A DNA stretch of 64,000 nucleotides from Phaseolus vulgaris (GCF_000499845.2 NC_023751.2:34222309-34286308), one strand, 5' to 3'. Counted from the stretch's first letter, positions 47,801-62,099 are shown. Notes: a model not told the origin generated them from the letters alone. Program-made: numbers and translations.

Positions 47801-50800
47801 TTTTATTTCCAAATTCACATACCATGTAAACCATGTCTTAAGGACCTATTGACTGGTATTTTGTTTAGATGATCCTTAAGTTTGAATACTTAATGGCTTT
47901 ACTTAATGTTTTTGTTTTCTATATTATACTCATTTCTGTACTAAGAACGCTACTTTCTTTTGGGCATCTTTTAATGCCACAGGGTGCTGATAATTCAACT
48001 CTTTATGGGTGCTGTGTCTTAGTTGAAGAGTTAGTGCAAAAACCCTCTGGATTGCTCTCCCTGGTTTCTGATAAACAGTCGAGTTATTCTCCTTTGAAAC
48101 GTGAACGCCATATATTGACTACACAAAGATGTTACTGCATTCTCTCAAGGCTCCCATTCTTTGAATTGCACTTTGGTGTATTGAACAGGTAGGTTGATGG
48201 TGTTTGACATGTCATTTATTGTATAAATTTTTGGAAGAACAGTTATGTTAGTATTAACTGGGCTATGTTGTGTCTTTTATGCACCGAAGTGTGTCAAGTA
48301 ACTAGTGATCTGGTGATGATTTATATGATTAATGTGCGGTATTGATCTTAAGTGCTAGTATTTTGTATGTTTATGGTAATTGACTTGTCACTGGGATTGC
48401 TTGAATATTAGTATATTTACTATTATGAACATTTTTCAGTTTCAAATGGACAGATAAAATAAATATCTGCGTTCCTTAAATTAATCAACTTGGCTGAAAA
48501 GGACATAAAATAAGCAAAGCAATGTTTAATAATAGTGAGGAAGTCATGTACTTGGGCAAACACATCACACCCAATGTAAGTTAGAGGAAAAGAAACCATG
48601 TTTTATTTATGACCAGATGATATTAATTGAAGTAAATAACATATTGGCTGAAAGTAATTGGAAATGGTTCAATCTTCGTTGGCACTAAGATGTAGTTTGT
48701 TGTGACATAAATTTGGTCTTGGCATAGAAGAGTAAACTTTACTATTTTTTATTGGTGAAGAAACTTTTAACTTGACATAAATTTGGTCTTAGCATATGCT
48801 CAAATTTATTGTGTGATTCATAGAATGTTAGAATTCTTTGCAATCTAGCCTGACAATATATATGCTACACTTTTATGGTTTTTGTACGACTAAATGTGCT
48901 GATATCTTTGTAGCATCTTCATGCAAGAACGACTAGATCGGTTGACTAAAAACATTGGAGATTTAAATTTAGAATATGTCGAAGGTAGCTGTGAGGAAGA
49001 AAATTTTGGTGAAGATTCAGAGTGCATGTTGGTGAATGATAGATTAGAAGATAGACACGATGACAGTCCAACGATTTCTCAGTCAAGCCTAAGAAATTCC
49101 TCACCAGAAATCATTGAGGATGATAGTAATTATCCCAATAAACAAATAGTTAACGGGGAGCTGCATATATTTAATGATAGAGTCAATGATGAGCCTTGTG
49201 ATCCTGAAAATGATAGAAAAACTGTTAATGAAGAATCTGGCCCTACAAATGCTGACGATAATGATTTGTATGGAGATGCTTTTGTAACAAATAAACAGTC
49301 AGAAGATAGGCGTTTACCCAATGCTATTCTTCCACTCTTGCGGTATTGCCAGTATGAAAGCTCTGAATCTTCCTGCAGGTATTTTAAGACTGTCATGGTT
49401 CTGTGCATTTAGTCTGTTTTTATGTGAACTCAACATATGTAATGGTGTTCACTGTGCTTTGACTGATGTCATATATGTGTTTTGTTTTGTGGTCGGATCT
49501 GAGAGTGCTAATAATAAAATCTTCTGTATGAGTAGTCTGATGTACTTGGTTCTCTACAGGTTCAAATAATTATGTTTTTTGTTTATTCCTTGACGTCATT
49601 TGAAAGCAGATATGTTTGATTTTTGACTCAGTAGTGCTCATTACGCCAATAAAAAAATAGTGTTCTTTACTATTATGTTCTGTGGTGTATTCTCGTGTAT
49701 GGCATGTGGAATGAGTTGATGAGGAATATCAGTCATTTAATGACTCACAGTACCTACCTGTTGTGTTTTTAACTCTGTATCTGCTGTGGTTTCTTTTTGC
49801 AGAATGCACATAAAATTGCTTATTCCTTTTTTTTTGTTTGCACACTTCTTTCTAATAAATTATCTTTACTTATCCAAGCTAATCCTGATGTATTAATGCA
49901 GTTATGTTTTAGTGTGAATACGCTGTGGTATATTATATTTTTGTTGCCTCTTCCAAATGGTTATATAAAACATGTCTGTTTTATGCTGTTTTCAAGGTTC
50001 ACCCTGTGAAGGACATTTTAGTTATGATCTGTTCATTTCTTATAAATGATACATCTTAAGCATCTGCCTCGTGCAGTTTTCAGGGTTCTCCTTGTGATGA
50101 AAGAAATTTCAGGAGTGATGCTGATGATACTGAGACAGAAGATGCTTCATTCTCTGGCCAGGAGGATTTGAATGACCTAAATGGTATTCTTGAGTGGGCT
50201 AAGGTTTGTAATTTAAAATGCGTTTTGTACTGTTATTTTCTGGATTGTGTATATTGATATTTATAGCTATGTTATTTTTATCTATTCCCAGGCAAACAAC
50301 TGTGGATTATTACAGATTGTAAGTGAGTATTATTGCTTAAGTTGTCCTGCAAGGGGCAAATCACTTAGGTTTCATCCTTTGGAGCACCTGCATCCCTTAG
50401 AGTATCACAGACCAGATGAGGCAATTCTACATCTTGCTGGTTCAACTGTTGATTTGAAATCTTTCAGTACAGGTCTGGAATTAGCAGAGGTAAGTTAGGT
50501 TAGTGATGTATTGTGTTTGATGGTCATATCCCCATGAAAATACTTCATTTTTTGTTTGTTCTTCTCAGACTCATAATTCTCTTCTGGCTGAGGAGGAGGC
50601 AACTGCATTATCTACATGGGCTGTAGGGTGCATGTGTGGTACCTTGAGACTTGAAAATGTAAGTTCTGTTTTACCTTGTGATTAAATATATGTTCTTATA
50701 CCAAATATCTCAACATTTGTAGTAAAAAACTGATTTGACTTTGGTGCCATTTTCATAATTATTCAGCAACTTTAGAAAGCAGATGTTACGTGTATTACAA

Positions 50801-53800
50801 CTGATTTATAGGAAAGGAAAACAATTGCAAAAATTGGGATATATACATGCTAATAAAATAACATAGCTGTAAAGAGTTGAAGGACACGTGATTAAATAAG
50901 AATTAAGCCCATATGACATTAAAATATTGCTGATCCATTGAGCCCTGGAGTTCAAATGTATTGATATGTGTGTAGCAGTTTCATAATGTTTTGTCGAGGA
51001 CTTTACAGCTACATGTTGGTTTGAATGGTTTTATGTCTATTCTGCAGGTGTTAACATTCTTTGCAGGAGCTCTACTGGAGAAGCAAATAGTTTTTGTCTG
51101 TTCTAATTTGGTATGTCTTGTCGCTCAAATTAAGTCAGTAATGATATTGTGAATATTATTTATTTTCTCTATTTAATTTTATATTGATGCTAATGTTATC
51201 TGAGCCATTGGTTGGATACTTATATATGCTTTTTTCTCTCAGATTTATTGTTATTCCTTTACTAAACAGTAGTAATTATATTTGTACTTAAGTTGCCCTT
51301 GCTCTTTTAGGAATATTTGAGTTTGAATTTTGATGTGCCCATTTTGGCCTTGCTGATCTGCTCATGCATTAATGATCAGCTATTTTGCTACTTGTATTAT
51401 GTAATGTACAACAGACAGCATCAGAAGTTATATTAATTATTTTTGGATCTTGCTAATGTGCGCATATCTAATGTTTATAAAATCAAGTACATCTACAATG
51501 AATATGGTTAGCTATATTGTGGTTTTGACCCAATCTTGGATTGGCTGATTTAGAGACTTTAATTCACTTGAATAGTTGATATTTTATATTAATCCTTAAT
51601 GGAAACAATTTGATTCTTTTATGGTCAGGGAATCCTATCTGCATCAGTTTTATCAGTTATTTCACTAATCCGGCCCTACCAATGGCAAAGCTTGCTAATG
51701 CCGGTTTGGTTCCTCTCCTTTCAGATTAAAAATCAATATGGATTTTCGTAGTTTTTAGTACCACTTCTCCACTTTAGTATTTGATAAGAGCATACTCTCT
51801 AGGTTCTACCAAATGACATGCTTGAGTTTCTGGACGCTCCTGTCCCTTACATAGTGAGTATTCTGATCTTGCTTTACTATCAAGTTTAATACCTGATTTA
51901 TTTCCATAGATAATGATATTGAATATAGTGTGTTGGAGCTTGTGAAATCCATTTAATAATATCTTCTATAAATTGGAACATTAAAATTAGAGTGATTATT
52001 GTGGTATATAGTTTTAAATTTTGTTTCTACTGTTTTCTGTTGTGGCCTTTTATATTGATGGTATCATATGTCATAACTGACTTGCCACAAATTTGATACT
52101 CTAGGTTGGTATCAAAAACAAGACCAGTGAAGTTCAGTCAAAGTTAACTAATAATGTTATCCTGGTCGACGTCAACAGGAATCAGGTCTGCTGTTTTTTT
52201 CATTTGCAATTCTCCAATGCCATAAGGCATAGTTTCCATCCCCTTCCCCGAAAACAATGCTGTATTGTATTTGTTAAGAAATAGTATGCATGGCTACTTC
52301 CCTCCTATTATCTTGCAAAATTCTTGGTTGAAAATGAATGAAACATTACTATGCATTGTTGAATTCATACTGTTCGATTATTATCATTTGCTTGCAACAT
52401 ACATTTATGTTTTCTTATTTTGTGTTCCTTTGAAACTATCTTTTATCAAATTCAGTTTTTTTTTTTTATTTGGGAAGAAAGTGCTCAGATTGTTCATGCA
52501 ACCCAACTGAATTGGTCAGCGCAACTTCTACTCAAAGTATAATCGACCCCACCGAATTAGTTATACAAAGGGTGTTAATATATTGCACCCTAACTAACTG
52601 AGTTAGTTAGAATCTACAGTTGTCAAAAGTAAAGAGTTATCACAATTCTTTTGTACAATGAGTAAACTAAGGCAACAGAGTAACACTATAATAACAAGAT
52701 AAAAAAAGTAATGTGTTTGGATGATATATAGTAGGTTTATGTGAGTGCAGATTTCCTTGAATATTGCCCTGAAAATGATTGGGTCAGGGCTTCTCTAGTA
52801 TTTTCTTTTTATATTGTATTCTAACTTCTATCATACTTTATTTTCAAGTTATAGCAGGATACACATGATCTCTTACAAAAAATGCTGTTTTTTCACTATA
52901 GGTGAAGTCATCAACAATACCTCAATTGCCAAGGCAGAAAGAGTTAATGGCTTCTTTACGCCCTTATCATGCGACTCTTGTGGGAGAAAGTTACTTGGGT
53001 ATGAGAAGGCCAGTATATGAATGCACAGAAGTGCAGGTGCGTATCTCTTATTTAACACTTCCTCCTTATGTATTACGCTCCCTTATGTTCTCTGTTCCTT
53101 TCTCTTGCTTTTTTTTTTCTTTCAAGTATTTAATACCCATTTTAATAAATTGGTTATTCATTTACCTAATAACTCAATTTTATCGATTTTTTTTAAAAAT
53201 ACAAGTAGTTTATGATAGGTTTATAATGTCATATTGTCAACAATCAGTTATTCATATTGTAAAAAGTTTAACATTTTAAACGAATCAATTATTCATATTT
53301 CTATATCACGTTCAACAGCCATGTCAACATAATGTTACATAATCTTGTGTTGTTTTTCCAACAGGTAGAAGCTGCCAAGGGATTCTTATCAGTGTTAAGG
53401 TCTTATTTGGATTCGCTTTGCCATAATATTCGTTCGCATACAATAACCAATGTACAATCCAATGATGATAAGGTCCGTGTTTTTTCTTAACAACAAACAG
53501 AATTACATTTTTATGTGTTATCTACATATTTTCTCCAATTGTCTCTAGTGTCTCTCTCACCTTTGAAAATAAGGATTTAATCAAATACACTTGGACCCTG
53601 TTATATAGTGGTTAGTTCTTAATGCTCAATTGATTTGGGTATGGAAGGGTAGGGTTGTAAAAGTACATCTTAAAATTTATTGGTTCTACTTTATAGTTTG
53701 TCCTCCAACAAAACAAGCGCCATAATTCTTTAGAGGGTAATCTTTTAATAATCCCCATACAACTACATTACCTTTTACTGACAATTCTTTATTGACTATA

Positions 53801-55001
53801 ATTTTGAGTTCAGTGATATGGCACACAAGCTAGATAAGTTTAATTTGTTTGTCTGTACTTATGTTTTCTTTGTCTCTTCCAGAAAATTCATACTAGCTTT
53901 TGCTCAAGTTGCTAGCATTGAGATGTAGAATGATCATATTCTTATGTTCAATAAGCAGAATTAAAATAACAATCATCACAAGACCATGTAAATTGAATAA
54001 TTCTAATTCATATGCGTGTCATTGTTTGCAAATATTAACTTGCATTGCAAATGACAGATTTTAGCTCATGATTTGAAGATATGAATGTTTGTACGTTCAG
54101 GTATCCTTGCTTTTGAAGGAGAGTTTCATCGACTCATTTCCTTATCGCGATAGGCCTTTCATGAAGGTTTGGCTCATGAACTTTACATCATGACTTATGC
54201 TAATTATGTAAAAAGTTATCTTTATTTACTTTCTGGTTTTAAATGACTGGAACTGACTCCCAAAATGTATTTGATTTTCAATTACTCAAGTCCAATTCCG
54301 AAAGTTATATTTATGTGAATATGATTCAAACATAGTTTCATGGTGTAGTTTTTCTAGCTAAATTGTGTTAGTGCTTGAGAATCATTGTGATGCTTGATAT
54401 TTTAGGCGTGGTCTATTTATTTCAACTATTGAAGCTGTTATTGGGATATCTAATATATCTACAGCCAATGACAAGCTTCTATCTATTGGCATCAGGCCAA
54501 GCCAGGGTGTTGAAGGGTTTCACTAAAATCTTGAGATTCATGTGGAACCTTTACCATGTGGCTGTTGAGTGTCTTGTACGCTTGAAACATATGGCTGTGG
54601 AGGATAGCTAGTTGTCACCTGGATTCGATCTAGTTCTTGATTGAGGGATTGACTTGTTCAAAAGTCAAGTTAACACGTGATGGTTGAGTTCTCAACTGCA
54701 TCCACAGTGAATGTGTATAATGAGCAATAATTTTTATAAGTACACATGGGTTAAATGTTCTGTTAGAGTACTTATTTGTCAGCATGCTTAAATACTTTTG
54801 GCATGTTTATCATATTCATGTAATTTGTTCAACACATTTCTATTCTATATTTGCAGATGTTTAATGTTTTTGAGTATTATTATCAGTTCACTACTAATGC
54901 AGATTTCTCCTTTGTTGTCTTGTGCTAAACAGCTTTTCGTGGATACACAGCTCTTCTCTGTGCATACAGATCTTGTTCTCTCTTTTTTCCAAAAGGAATA
55001 G
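44818..55001 (+). CDS. DENN (AEX-3) domain-containing protein, 18 coding exons, 811 aa
   Basis: DENN proteins act as exchange factors for Rab GTPases in vesicle traffic; this plant member's Rab is unknown. Exons: 44818-45141, 45509-45697, 45895-45978, 46667-46726, 47101-47145, 47983-48188, 48914-49378, 50077-50203, 50292-50489, 50569-50658, 51048-51110, 51629-51703, 51803-51853, 52105-52185, 52902-53036, 53365-53472, 54101-54166, 54933-55001; 2436 bases, all phases close. uDENN, about 100-200: FESMVVVGLHPNCD, VLFVYPPEKQLP, SFCFPGG. A Ser/Asp/Glu-rich linker spans about 310-490. cDENN, about 540-690: ALLEKQIVFVCSNLGILSAS, LMPVLPNDMLEFLDAPVPYI, VGIK, NNVILVDVNRNQ. dDENN: RPFMKLFVDTQLFSV near the C terminus. 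The start at 44818 is the first in-frame ATG; 44842 is an alternative. The last acceptor could be 54902 instead of 54932, adding ten residues. Confidence 0.92.
46180..46450. mobile_element. MITE-like insertion in intron 3 of the DENN gene
   Basis: Repeated CATAAGC/ATAAGCTC words (TATCATAAGCTATCCTGCCG, ATCATAAGCCATTTGCATAA, AAATAAGCTCTTCCAAATAC) match a short interspersed element that I recall as common in legume introns. Non-coding; the ends are uncertain. Confidence 0.4.
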
Positions 55002-58000
55002 AGCTATTTGGGAATATTTACCAAGCTTGAACGCAAGTTCATTGTTGTATAATTTCTCTATATTATGTATGAGTTAAAATTTTCTCCCTACATTGTAACG
55101 AAAAATTCCACCCGCATAGGCTTGCTGCAGAACTTGTATATAATTAGTTAGATAGTATACTTAGTCTTAATAAGTGCTATTAAGGTTTCATTCTATGTAA
55201 ATGACATTTTTTTTCATACACCAAAAGTAGAAGTTTTATGCTTACAATGTGGATATAGATATAATGCAGAACTTGGTAGCTGAAATGCCGAATACGTTTT
55301 TTACATCCTTATAAACATTTGCAAGGACTAATGTATATTCCATTATAAATGTAAGACCAGGTGTATGCTTGATTTTTGTCGTAATGTTCCTCCAATTCCA
55401 AGCATTTTAACTAAAACTTCATCATAGCTGCTTCTATTGAGTTAATAGTAACCTTTTTCTCCCTTGGAGTGCTTGCACTAACGATTTGTGAACATGTTTT
55501 AACACTTCATTAATGCATATTACTTTTCCTTTCATGTCACATCATATAACTATTTTTTGTCTTTTCTCTATTTTGTCTTTTGAACTGGTATTTAGATGGA
55601 GTATAAGACTTAGAATTTTATTTAAGATCCAATTATAATATATATATCACACACATAAATATGACCTTATACAACTGTTTGGTTTTTGAGGTATTTTAGG
55701 TTTAAAGAACCTATATACAACTCTGTTGTGTTTAAGGTAGTGTCTTGTAATGTGTTCATTAAAAGGTTGAGTTGCCAAATACCCAATGAATTCAATTTAA
55801 GGTTCATTCACATTAAATAATAACAACAATAATAAATATACTTTTTTTTAAAAATAACCTCAGTCTTTTAATAAATACATTAATTGGACTGAAATAAACA
55901 GAATAATTAATGTAAAGATCAATTAAGAAAAAAAATTCTTTTTGTTGATTTTGGAGAGTAGAGACATGAGTCAGAGGAGCAAAGTAGCAGAACAAGATTT
56001 GACTGAGTGGAAATTTAGAGGCCTACTGATTCAAAGACAGTAAAAGTGAAGGTTCCTTCCGTGTCTGGTGATCCATGGCCTAAATGGGTGGTTGCTAGCA
56101 GACATGGACATGTCTCTGGTCCCTGGTCCTTCCTACACACAAGAAAACAGGTGTTTTAGCTGCTTCATGGTTTCTCTCATCCTTATGGGGACCAAATTTT
56201 ATTAGATTTAACTACCCTCTTGCTGCTTTAGGTACTTTCCTCACTTCACATGACAGTCTCCACTTCATCTCTCACCTTGTCGTGTTCTTAGATTGTGTTG
56301 TGAGGATGTGATTTCTTAAGTTCTTTCACACTATCAAGTTTAAAATGAAGCTCAACACTTAAATGTTTCTGCTGCTGTTGTTGGCCATAGGATTGTTGAA
56401 AATACACGTAAAGGCAAGTCACGTGGCAATCTTAACCTCTTCATAACATTTTCTGCTCCCCATTATTACAGTTTTTCTGAAACAAATATCAAAGGAACAA
56501 CGAAAAGAGTTATTTTAAATGGGCCATACTCATATCAGCTTTTTCAAAATCTTCAACTTACACTGCATCTAACAAATTTCTTCTCTGAAAAATAGCCATG
56601 TAGCTGGGTTCATTCTATATTTGTCGATATCTAGTCAGGTTTTTAGCATAGCCCTACCATTTTAGACATGTTTTGATCAAGTTTTGCTTATCTATGACTT
56701 AACATTAGTTCATACATGTAATAGTTTGTCAGAGTTAAATCAAATTTTTAACTTATTATTTCATGAAAAAATCAATTTGCAAATGTTGTCCCACATGTTA
56801 CACAGGTACAGATTGAAGGAAATTGATACCTACTTAGCATTTCCATTGCAAGTTGGAGAAATCATAACTATTCAAGAAGCGTGAGGTGAGTGTACGACTG
56901 TGGTCCAAGTTCAAAATCTGACACTCTACTCCATGATTCAAAGCTAGAATAATGTAAAAAATTAACATTGTACATTGAATCAAATGGGTTGTAGATCTTC
57001 TTATGAATAAGAGAATGTGAACAGAAACTGAGTTATATAACACTTTTCTCATGAATAATGTGCATGCGTGTAAGTTACTTATACAATTTTCAAACCAATG
57101 ACAGATAAATTCTGAATGACTTGTTGAAAATAAAAAATTGTGATCACTAGTACAACATATACATCAAAGATGAACCTAAAAGTAAACACAGAAACCTTAA
57201 GATTTGAAATTACATGTGAACACTTGTTTTCCAAAAGGGAAAATCCAACTTTGCCATTTTCCAACAATAGCTATCTATATAGGAAAGATATAGGCATTTT
57301 TCCTTGAAGCTGTCACAATATGGAAACATTTTATGAGTCCCTTATATCTTGAACATGCAAGTGTTTAAAAGAACATGGTAGTTATTTTTTGACAAGCATT
57401 TGTAGGTGATGACAAGCATAAGAGACCATAGATGTTGTGTTTTGATAAAGGGGAACAAATAATTGAACAAGTATTGAAATACTCTCTCTAACTATAAATG
57501 CTCTCAACATTGTTTAAAATTGGAAATTGTGGTCTTTCAGTCACTTCCTCTTTATTGGATGTAGGAGTAAGACTAGACAGAAAAAAGAGACACTTCAGAT
57601 ATGCACCATACTTGAGTGATTTGCAATAGTATCATGTAATGTTACAGTTATGCAATCATACAAAAATACTTTATTTTGTTACAGTTATACACCATACTTT
57701 AGTTGTTCTTGTTTCTATGTATATTTGGACAAAAGAAAAAGTGCTTAAAAGGAAAAGCTATTACAATTTGCAGGAATAACTGGTATAAGCTAAATGAACT
57801 TAATTATCCTTTCCTTTACTATAGAATCCTCTACCTTATTTATCTATTTCCACTAAAGCTTTAATCTTAATCATTTAATTTTCTTCTTTGCAGCACCATA
57901 TACCACTTTCTTTCTTTATTACTATGTTCATTCAAGCTGTTGAAAAAATCATACACTAAATATCATCATGCAAAGTACTCTAGGAAACAAGATTAAACAT

Positions 58001-58674
58001 TATGAAATTATAGTGATATTTCTAGATATTTTACATTTATATATTGTTGGTTTTTTATTATGCAGGTAATATTTATCTCACAATTTAAAAACCTTCAAGT
58101 ATTTTAACATGATACTTCACTCTATGACACCATAAACTCCTTGCATGAATGAGTAAAGTTTGAGAGCATTCAATTTGAAATAAGACAAGAAAAGAAAGTT
58201 AGAGGACTGAAAAAATAAAGTTAAAAAAGTTGAAGTTAAATGAAGATGTGAAGCAGATTTAAGAATGTGAGAAATAAAAGAGATAGATATAATGCATTTG
58301 AAATGATAGTTGGACTGAAGCAGTGGTGGTGTACGGAGGAGGAGAGGGTGTGGACCAGGTGGAGGAGGCAGAGCAGGGCAGTGCAGTGCAGAGTATATGA
58401 TATGTTATGAACTGTGGTGAAGAAGGCACACTAGTACTCTACCTTTCTGCAATACTAACACTGCAAGAATACCTCACAGAATTTAATACAACCAAACAAT
58501 TTTAATATCAGACCAACCTTCCCTCTCATTTTATTCATCTCTTTCACCCTTTCACTTCAACTTCAAACTTTAATTACTTAATCACAGATTCAGTTTCAAA
58601 CACTGATAAACCAGAAAAGTTTTGCATTCTGACTTCATCTATTACTGTTACTATACTACTGGATTCATTTCACT
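55002..58674. other. DENN gene 3' flank and intergenic DNA
   Basis: The first 200 bases are probably 3' UTR. Further on there is no gene I can support. The GC-richer islands at 56040-56140 and 58320-58440 (GGAGGAGGCAGAGCAGGGCA, then GTGCAGTGCAG) have no long frame and no RNA motif that I recognise. Confidence 0.4.
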
Positions 58675-59135
58675 TGTAAAATATTTATTAAATAACAATT
58701 AAATTTAAGATAAAAAATAATTAATCATTATATTAACTAAATTAGATATTATTTTAAATACTAAAAACTTATTTATATCTGAAATAATTTTTATTATTAA
58801 TAAATAATTTATAAAATAATTTTTAAATTGATATCTAAATTAATTATCAAAATTTTAATTATTAATATTTTAAATTATAAATTGGTCTAACAGATTAATT
58901 TAAAATATAAAATATTAATAATTAAAACTTTAATTGATACACAAATTTAAAAATTACTTTATAAATTTTTACTAATAACATAAACTATTTTAAATATCAA
59001 TAATTTTTAATTTATAAAATAATTTTTAATTTAATCAAATAGTAACTAATTAATTTGGTCAAATAGTAACTAATTAATTTGGTTTATAAAATTAATTGTA
59101 ATTTGATGATTTTTTTTTTATAGTGTTTGATCAAC
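58675..59135. mobile_element. AT-rich palindromic MITE-like element, largest copy
   Basis: The left end is TATTTATTAAATAACAATTA and the right end is ATTTGATGATTTTTTTTTAT followed by AGTG. The arms share inverted phrases such as ACTAAATTAGATATTATTTT on the left against AAAATAATTTTTAATTTAAT on the right. A local duplication, TTTGGTCAAATAGTAACTAA repeated, lies near 59035-59080. Confidence 0.6.
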
Positions 59136-61189
59136 TTATTTATTTTAGTATAAATTTCAGAGTAAATTGTCATGATTCACCCTCTCTACCCAGTCATTTA
59201 TTGTAGTTAAAAATGATATTAATTTAAATAAAAAGATTTATAATTAATATAGATATCAATTGTAGGTTAATTCAGGTTTAACTCAATGTTTCAAGTTTAA
59301 CTTGCTAATCAAATTAGTCAAGTTCATTTTAATTTATATTAATTTTTTTTCAATCCAAATCCATCTTTTTAAAGGGTTAATAAATCGAATTGAGTTAGAA
59401 ATTTAAACTCAAACTCCATCCTTCGTTATAATAATAATTATTTTATTATTCATAGACAGATTTTGACAATTTTATTAATGATATAAAACTTATCTTGGAG
59501 TTAAAGTTAGTAAATAAAGGTTTTGAATATTTTTGTTATAAATATTTTATCTATAAAATAAAATTTATTCGAATAAGACTAATTAAAAGTACTTTTAGCT
59601 GATGTTGCTTTCTATGTAAAAATACAATGAAAAAGTACTTTAACTTTAGGCCTTTGGTTGGTTAAAAATAAACATGAATGGAATAAGGAAACACAGATTT
59701 TCAAAAAATATAAATGTGTGGAAATATTTAAAAAATATTATAAGCCTCAGAGATAAAAGAATATTGACGCCAAAATTATATGACATTTCCTTAATCGCTA
59801 AAAGATTTTATGACATTTCTTTTTTTATTTTATTACATTAGCAATTATAAATATTAAATCAGAACAATAATATAACAATAAATAATAAATAAGCACTAAT
59901 GATAAAAATAATATAAATAATAAGTTTTCAACATATTTTTACTGTGTATAACTAACAATTGTAAATCATTTATACGATCCACTTATAAGATCACAACGTT
60001 TTGACTTTATTTTATCATTAAATATTAATCTCTATGTTTTTTTTCTTTCAAATACTTATTTTTACAATATTTATTTATAAAATATGTGTAGCATATAACA
60101 TTTTTATTTATCACATATGAATATTATAATGCACATGTAATATCTAGTTAAGTATTTATAAATGTTCATCTTATTCATGTAATATTTTAAAATATATTTT
60201 TCATATAAGATTTTTAATATGTAAAAAATTTCAAATAAAATATTAAATAAACATATAAGTTGCTCCATTAGTTCAAATTGAAACTCTATCATCTAAAAAT
60301 ATTTGCTCTTGATCATTACAGATAAAGAAAACAAACACCACACAAACAAAATGGTAAGCTAGCTATTTTGAAAATTTCTAATATAAATGTCACTTTAAAG
60401 ATCAAACATCAAACATCAATTTATCAATTCTCATACATTTTTTTTAAAGCAATTAAGTGTCTAAAATGATTCATAATTCATATTTTTCATGTCAGACTTT
60501 CGAAAGACTTGTGCATTGACTTAGACTCATAGATCCGCACGTGTCATACTACCTAATTATGAAACCCACACAATTATACGCATAATAATCTCAATATCAT
60601 ATCACCTAGTATGACATTGTTAACTTATATAATAGGTCAAGTTAGTTATCTTCCAAACAAATGACTCATTCAAATTAACTCCTTTGAATCTCACAACCTG
60701 AAAAACTTTATCTATATGATTCCTTTATATCAGTAGAGTCAAAATACCTCCTTTTAGACGAAATCCTAGTCAATGCACATCCTAACAATCTTAACACGAT
60801 ATTTCATTTCCTAAAAATACTTTGTCTCAATCACATCTTCCATATCTTATATCTCATATTACACCTAATCGAACCATTAAATCGCACCAAAACTCAAAAA
60901 TTCAACCAACACACAAATTATCTAAAAATAACATAAAATACATAAACTAAAAGATTTTCAATTGAATATATAATTAAAAATCACATAAAATTTAATTAAA
61001 AACAATAAACAATAATAAAACAGAAACACAAACTAATCTTAAAATTTAATTTTTCTTTAGCATGAGAGAAATTATCTCGCTTGAGCGAAAATGGATCCGA
61101 GACTCCATTTTTTCACCTTATTCTTACTTGAGCAAGATATGCATATTTAAAATTTTACAAAACTGTTATGTTTCAATATTTTCACCAAT
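59136..61189. other. AT-rich DNA, nothing recognised
   Basis: No gene is recognised. The CTTGAGCGAAAATGG and TACTTGAGCAAG words near 61080-61140 recur further on in the window. Confidence 0.4.
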
Positions 61190-61327
61190 TTAGAAGCTAT
61201 TTATTAATAATAAAAACTACTTTAGATACCAATAAGTTTTTTAGTCTCTAAAATAATATCTAATTTAGTTAATATAGTGAATAATTATTTTTGATCTCTA
61301 ATATCTAATGATTTTCTTGTAGTGTCA
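61190..61327. mobile_element. Partial AT-rich palindromic MITE-like copy (right arm)
   Basis: AATAAAAACTACTTTAGATA, AGTCTCTAAAATAATATCTA and TGATTTTCTTGTAGTG match the right arm of the family, ending in the same TAGTG-type terminus as the copies at 14182 and 59135. Confidence 0.55.
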
Positions 61328-61446
61328 ATTATTCTTTTACAAATCATTTTTTACTTAAGATAGTTACATAGTTTGAGTGATCAACATATCATAATTTTCG
61401 CTTACTACCATGTAACATCTTTCAACGTATACAATCTCTAGTAGTT

Positions 61447-62099
61447 TGTTAGAATAAATACAAACTATGTTCTTACAAAACTTTTAGGGCACGTGGAAAT
61501 TTTAGTAGAGTGTTAACACTTGCAAATCATAGCTTTTATTCTTATTTTTCTCTTTGAAGAGTGTTTTTATATAGGTTTGGAAAAAGTAGTTGCATTATCT
61601 TTTCTAACCGTTGAGTAGCTATTTATGATAGCTAACAATACTTATCTTCCTCGGTAGTTGAACCTTTTATACCAAGTAATGGCTAAAATGGCACACCATA
61701 TAGGACAAATAGTTACGCTAGAGTTGAAAATAACTCGTTTCAAAAGAGTTGACAGATTGTTGCAACTTTTGCTCAAAACCCAAAAGATATTTGAAAGATG
61801 CTGGCTTTTGGAGCAGTCTCTCTTAGTGACAAACATTTGAAGATATTCTTTGAGTGACAAACTTTGAGTTCCAGGAATATTCTTTGATATCTTATCAGCT
61901 CATGGTCTTTGATTGTACTTATCGTTTGATCTTCAATTTTCAAAGATGATATGGTTTTGGTTGGTTATCATGGTGTTCTTATTGTCTAATAGGCGATACA
62001 TTTGTATGATCTGATCTTCGTCTTATAAGACGCAATTACATATGTTGTTGGTTTAAACGCTTAATCAAAATTGCAGGATGTTGAATTTTTGTTCTAACA
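61447..62099 (+). mobile_element. Probable solo LTR, 653 bp
   Basis: Starts TGTTAGAA and ends TTCTAACA, a perfect 8-base inverted terminal pair with TG...CA ends. TTTTTATATAGG near 61564-61575 is a plausible LTR TATA box. No coding domain or second LTR adjoins it. The 5-base flanks (TAGTT and CATCT) do not match, so the target duplication is not confirmed. The frames at 61642-61860 fall inside it and are not genes. Confidence 0.5.

Noticed and set aside
54798..54932. Upstream extension of the last DENN exon
   Set aside because: A pyrimidine tract and CTAAACAG acceptor before LFVDTQLFSV fit better; using the acceptor at 54856 gives a frame that stops.
58320..58440. Possible microRNA precursor in a GC-richer island (GCAGAGCAGGGCAGTGCAG)
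   Set aside because: It does not match a plant microRNA that I recognise, and no convincing hairpin partner was found by eye.
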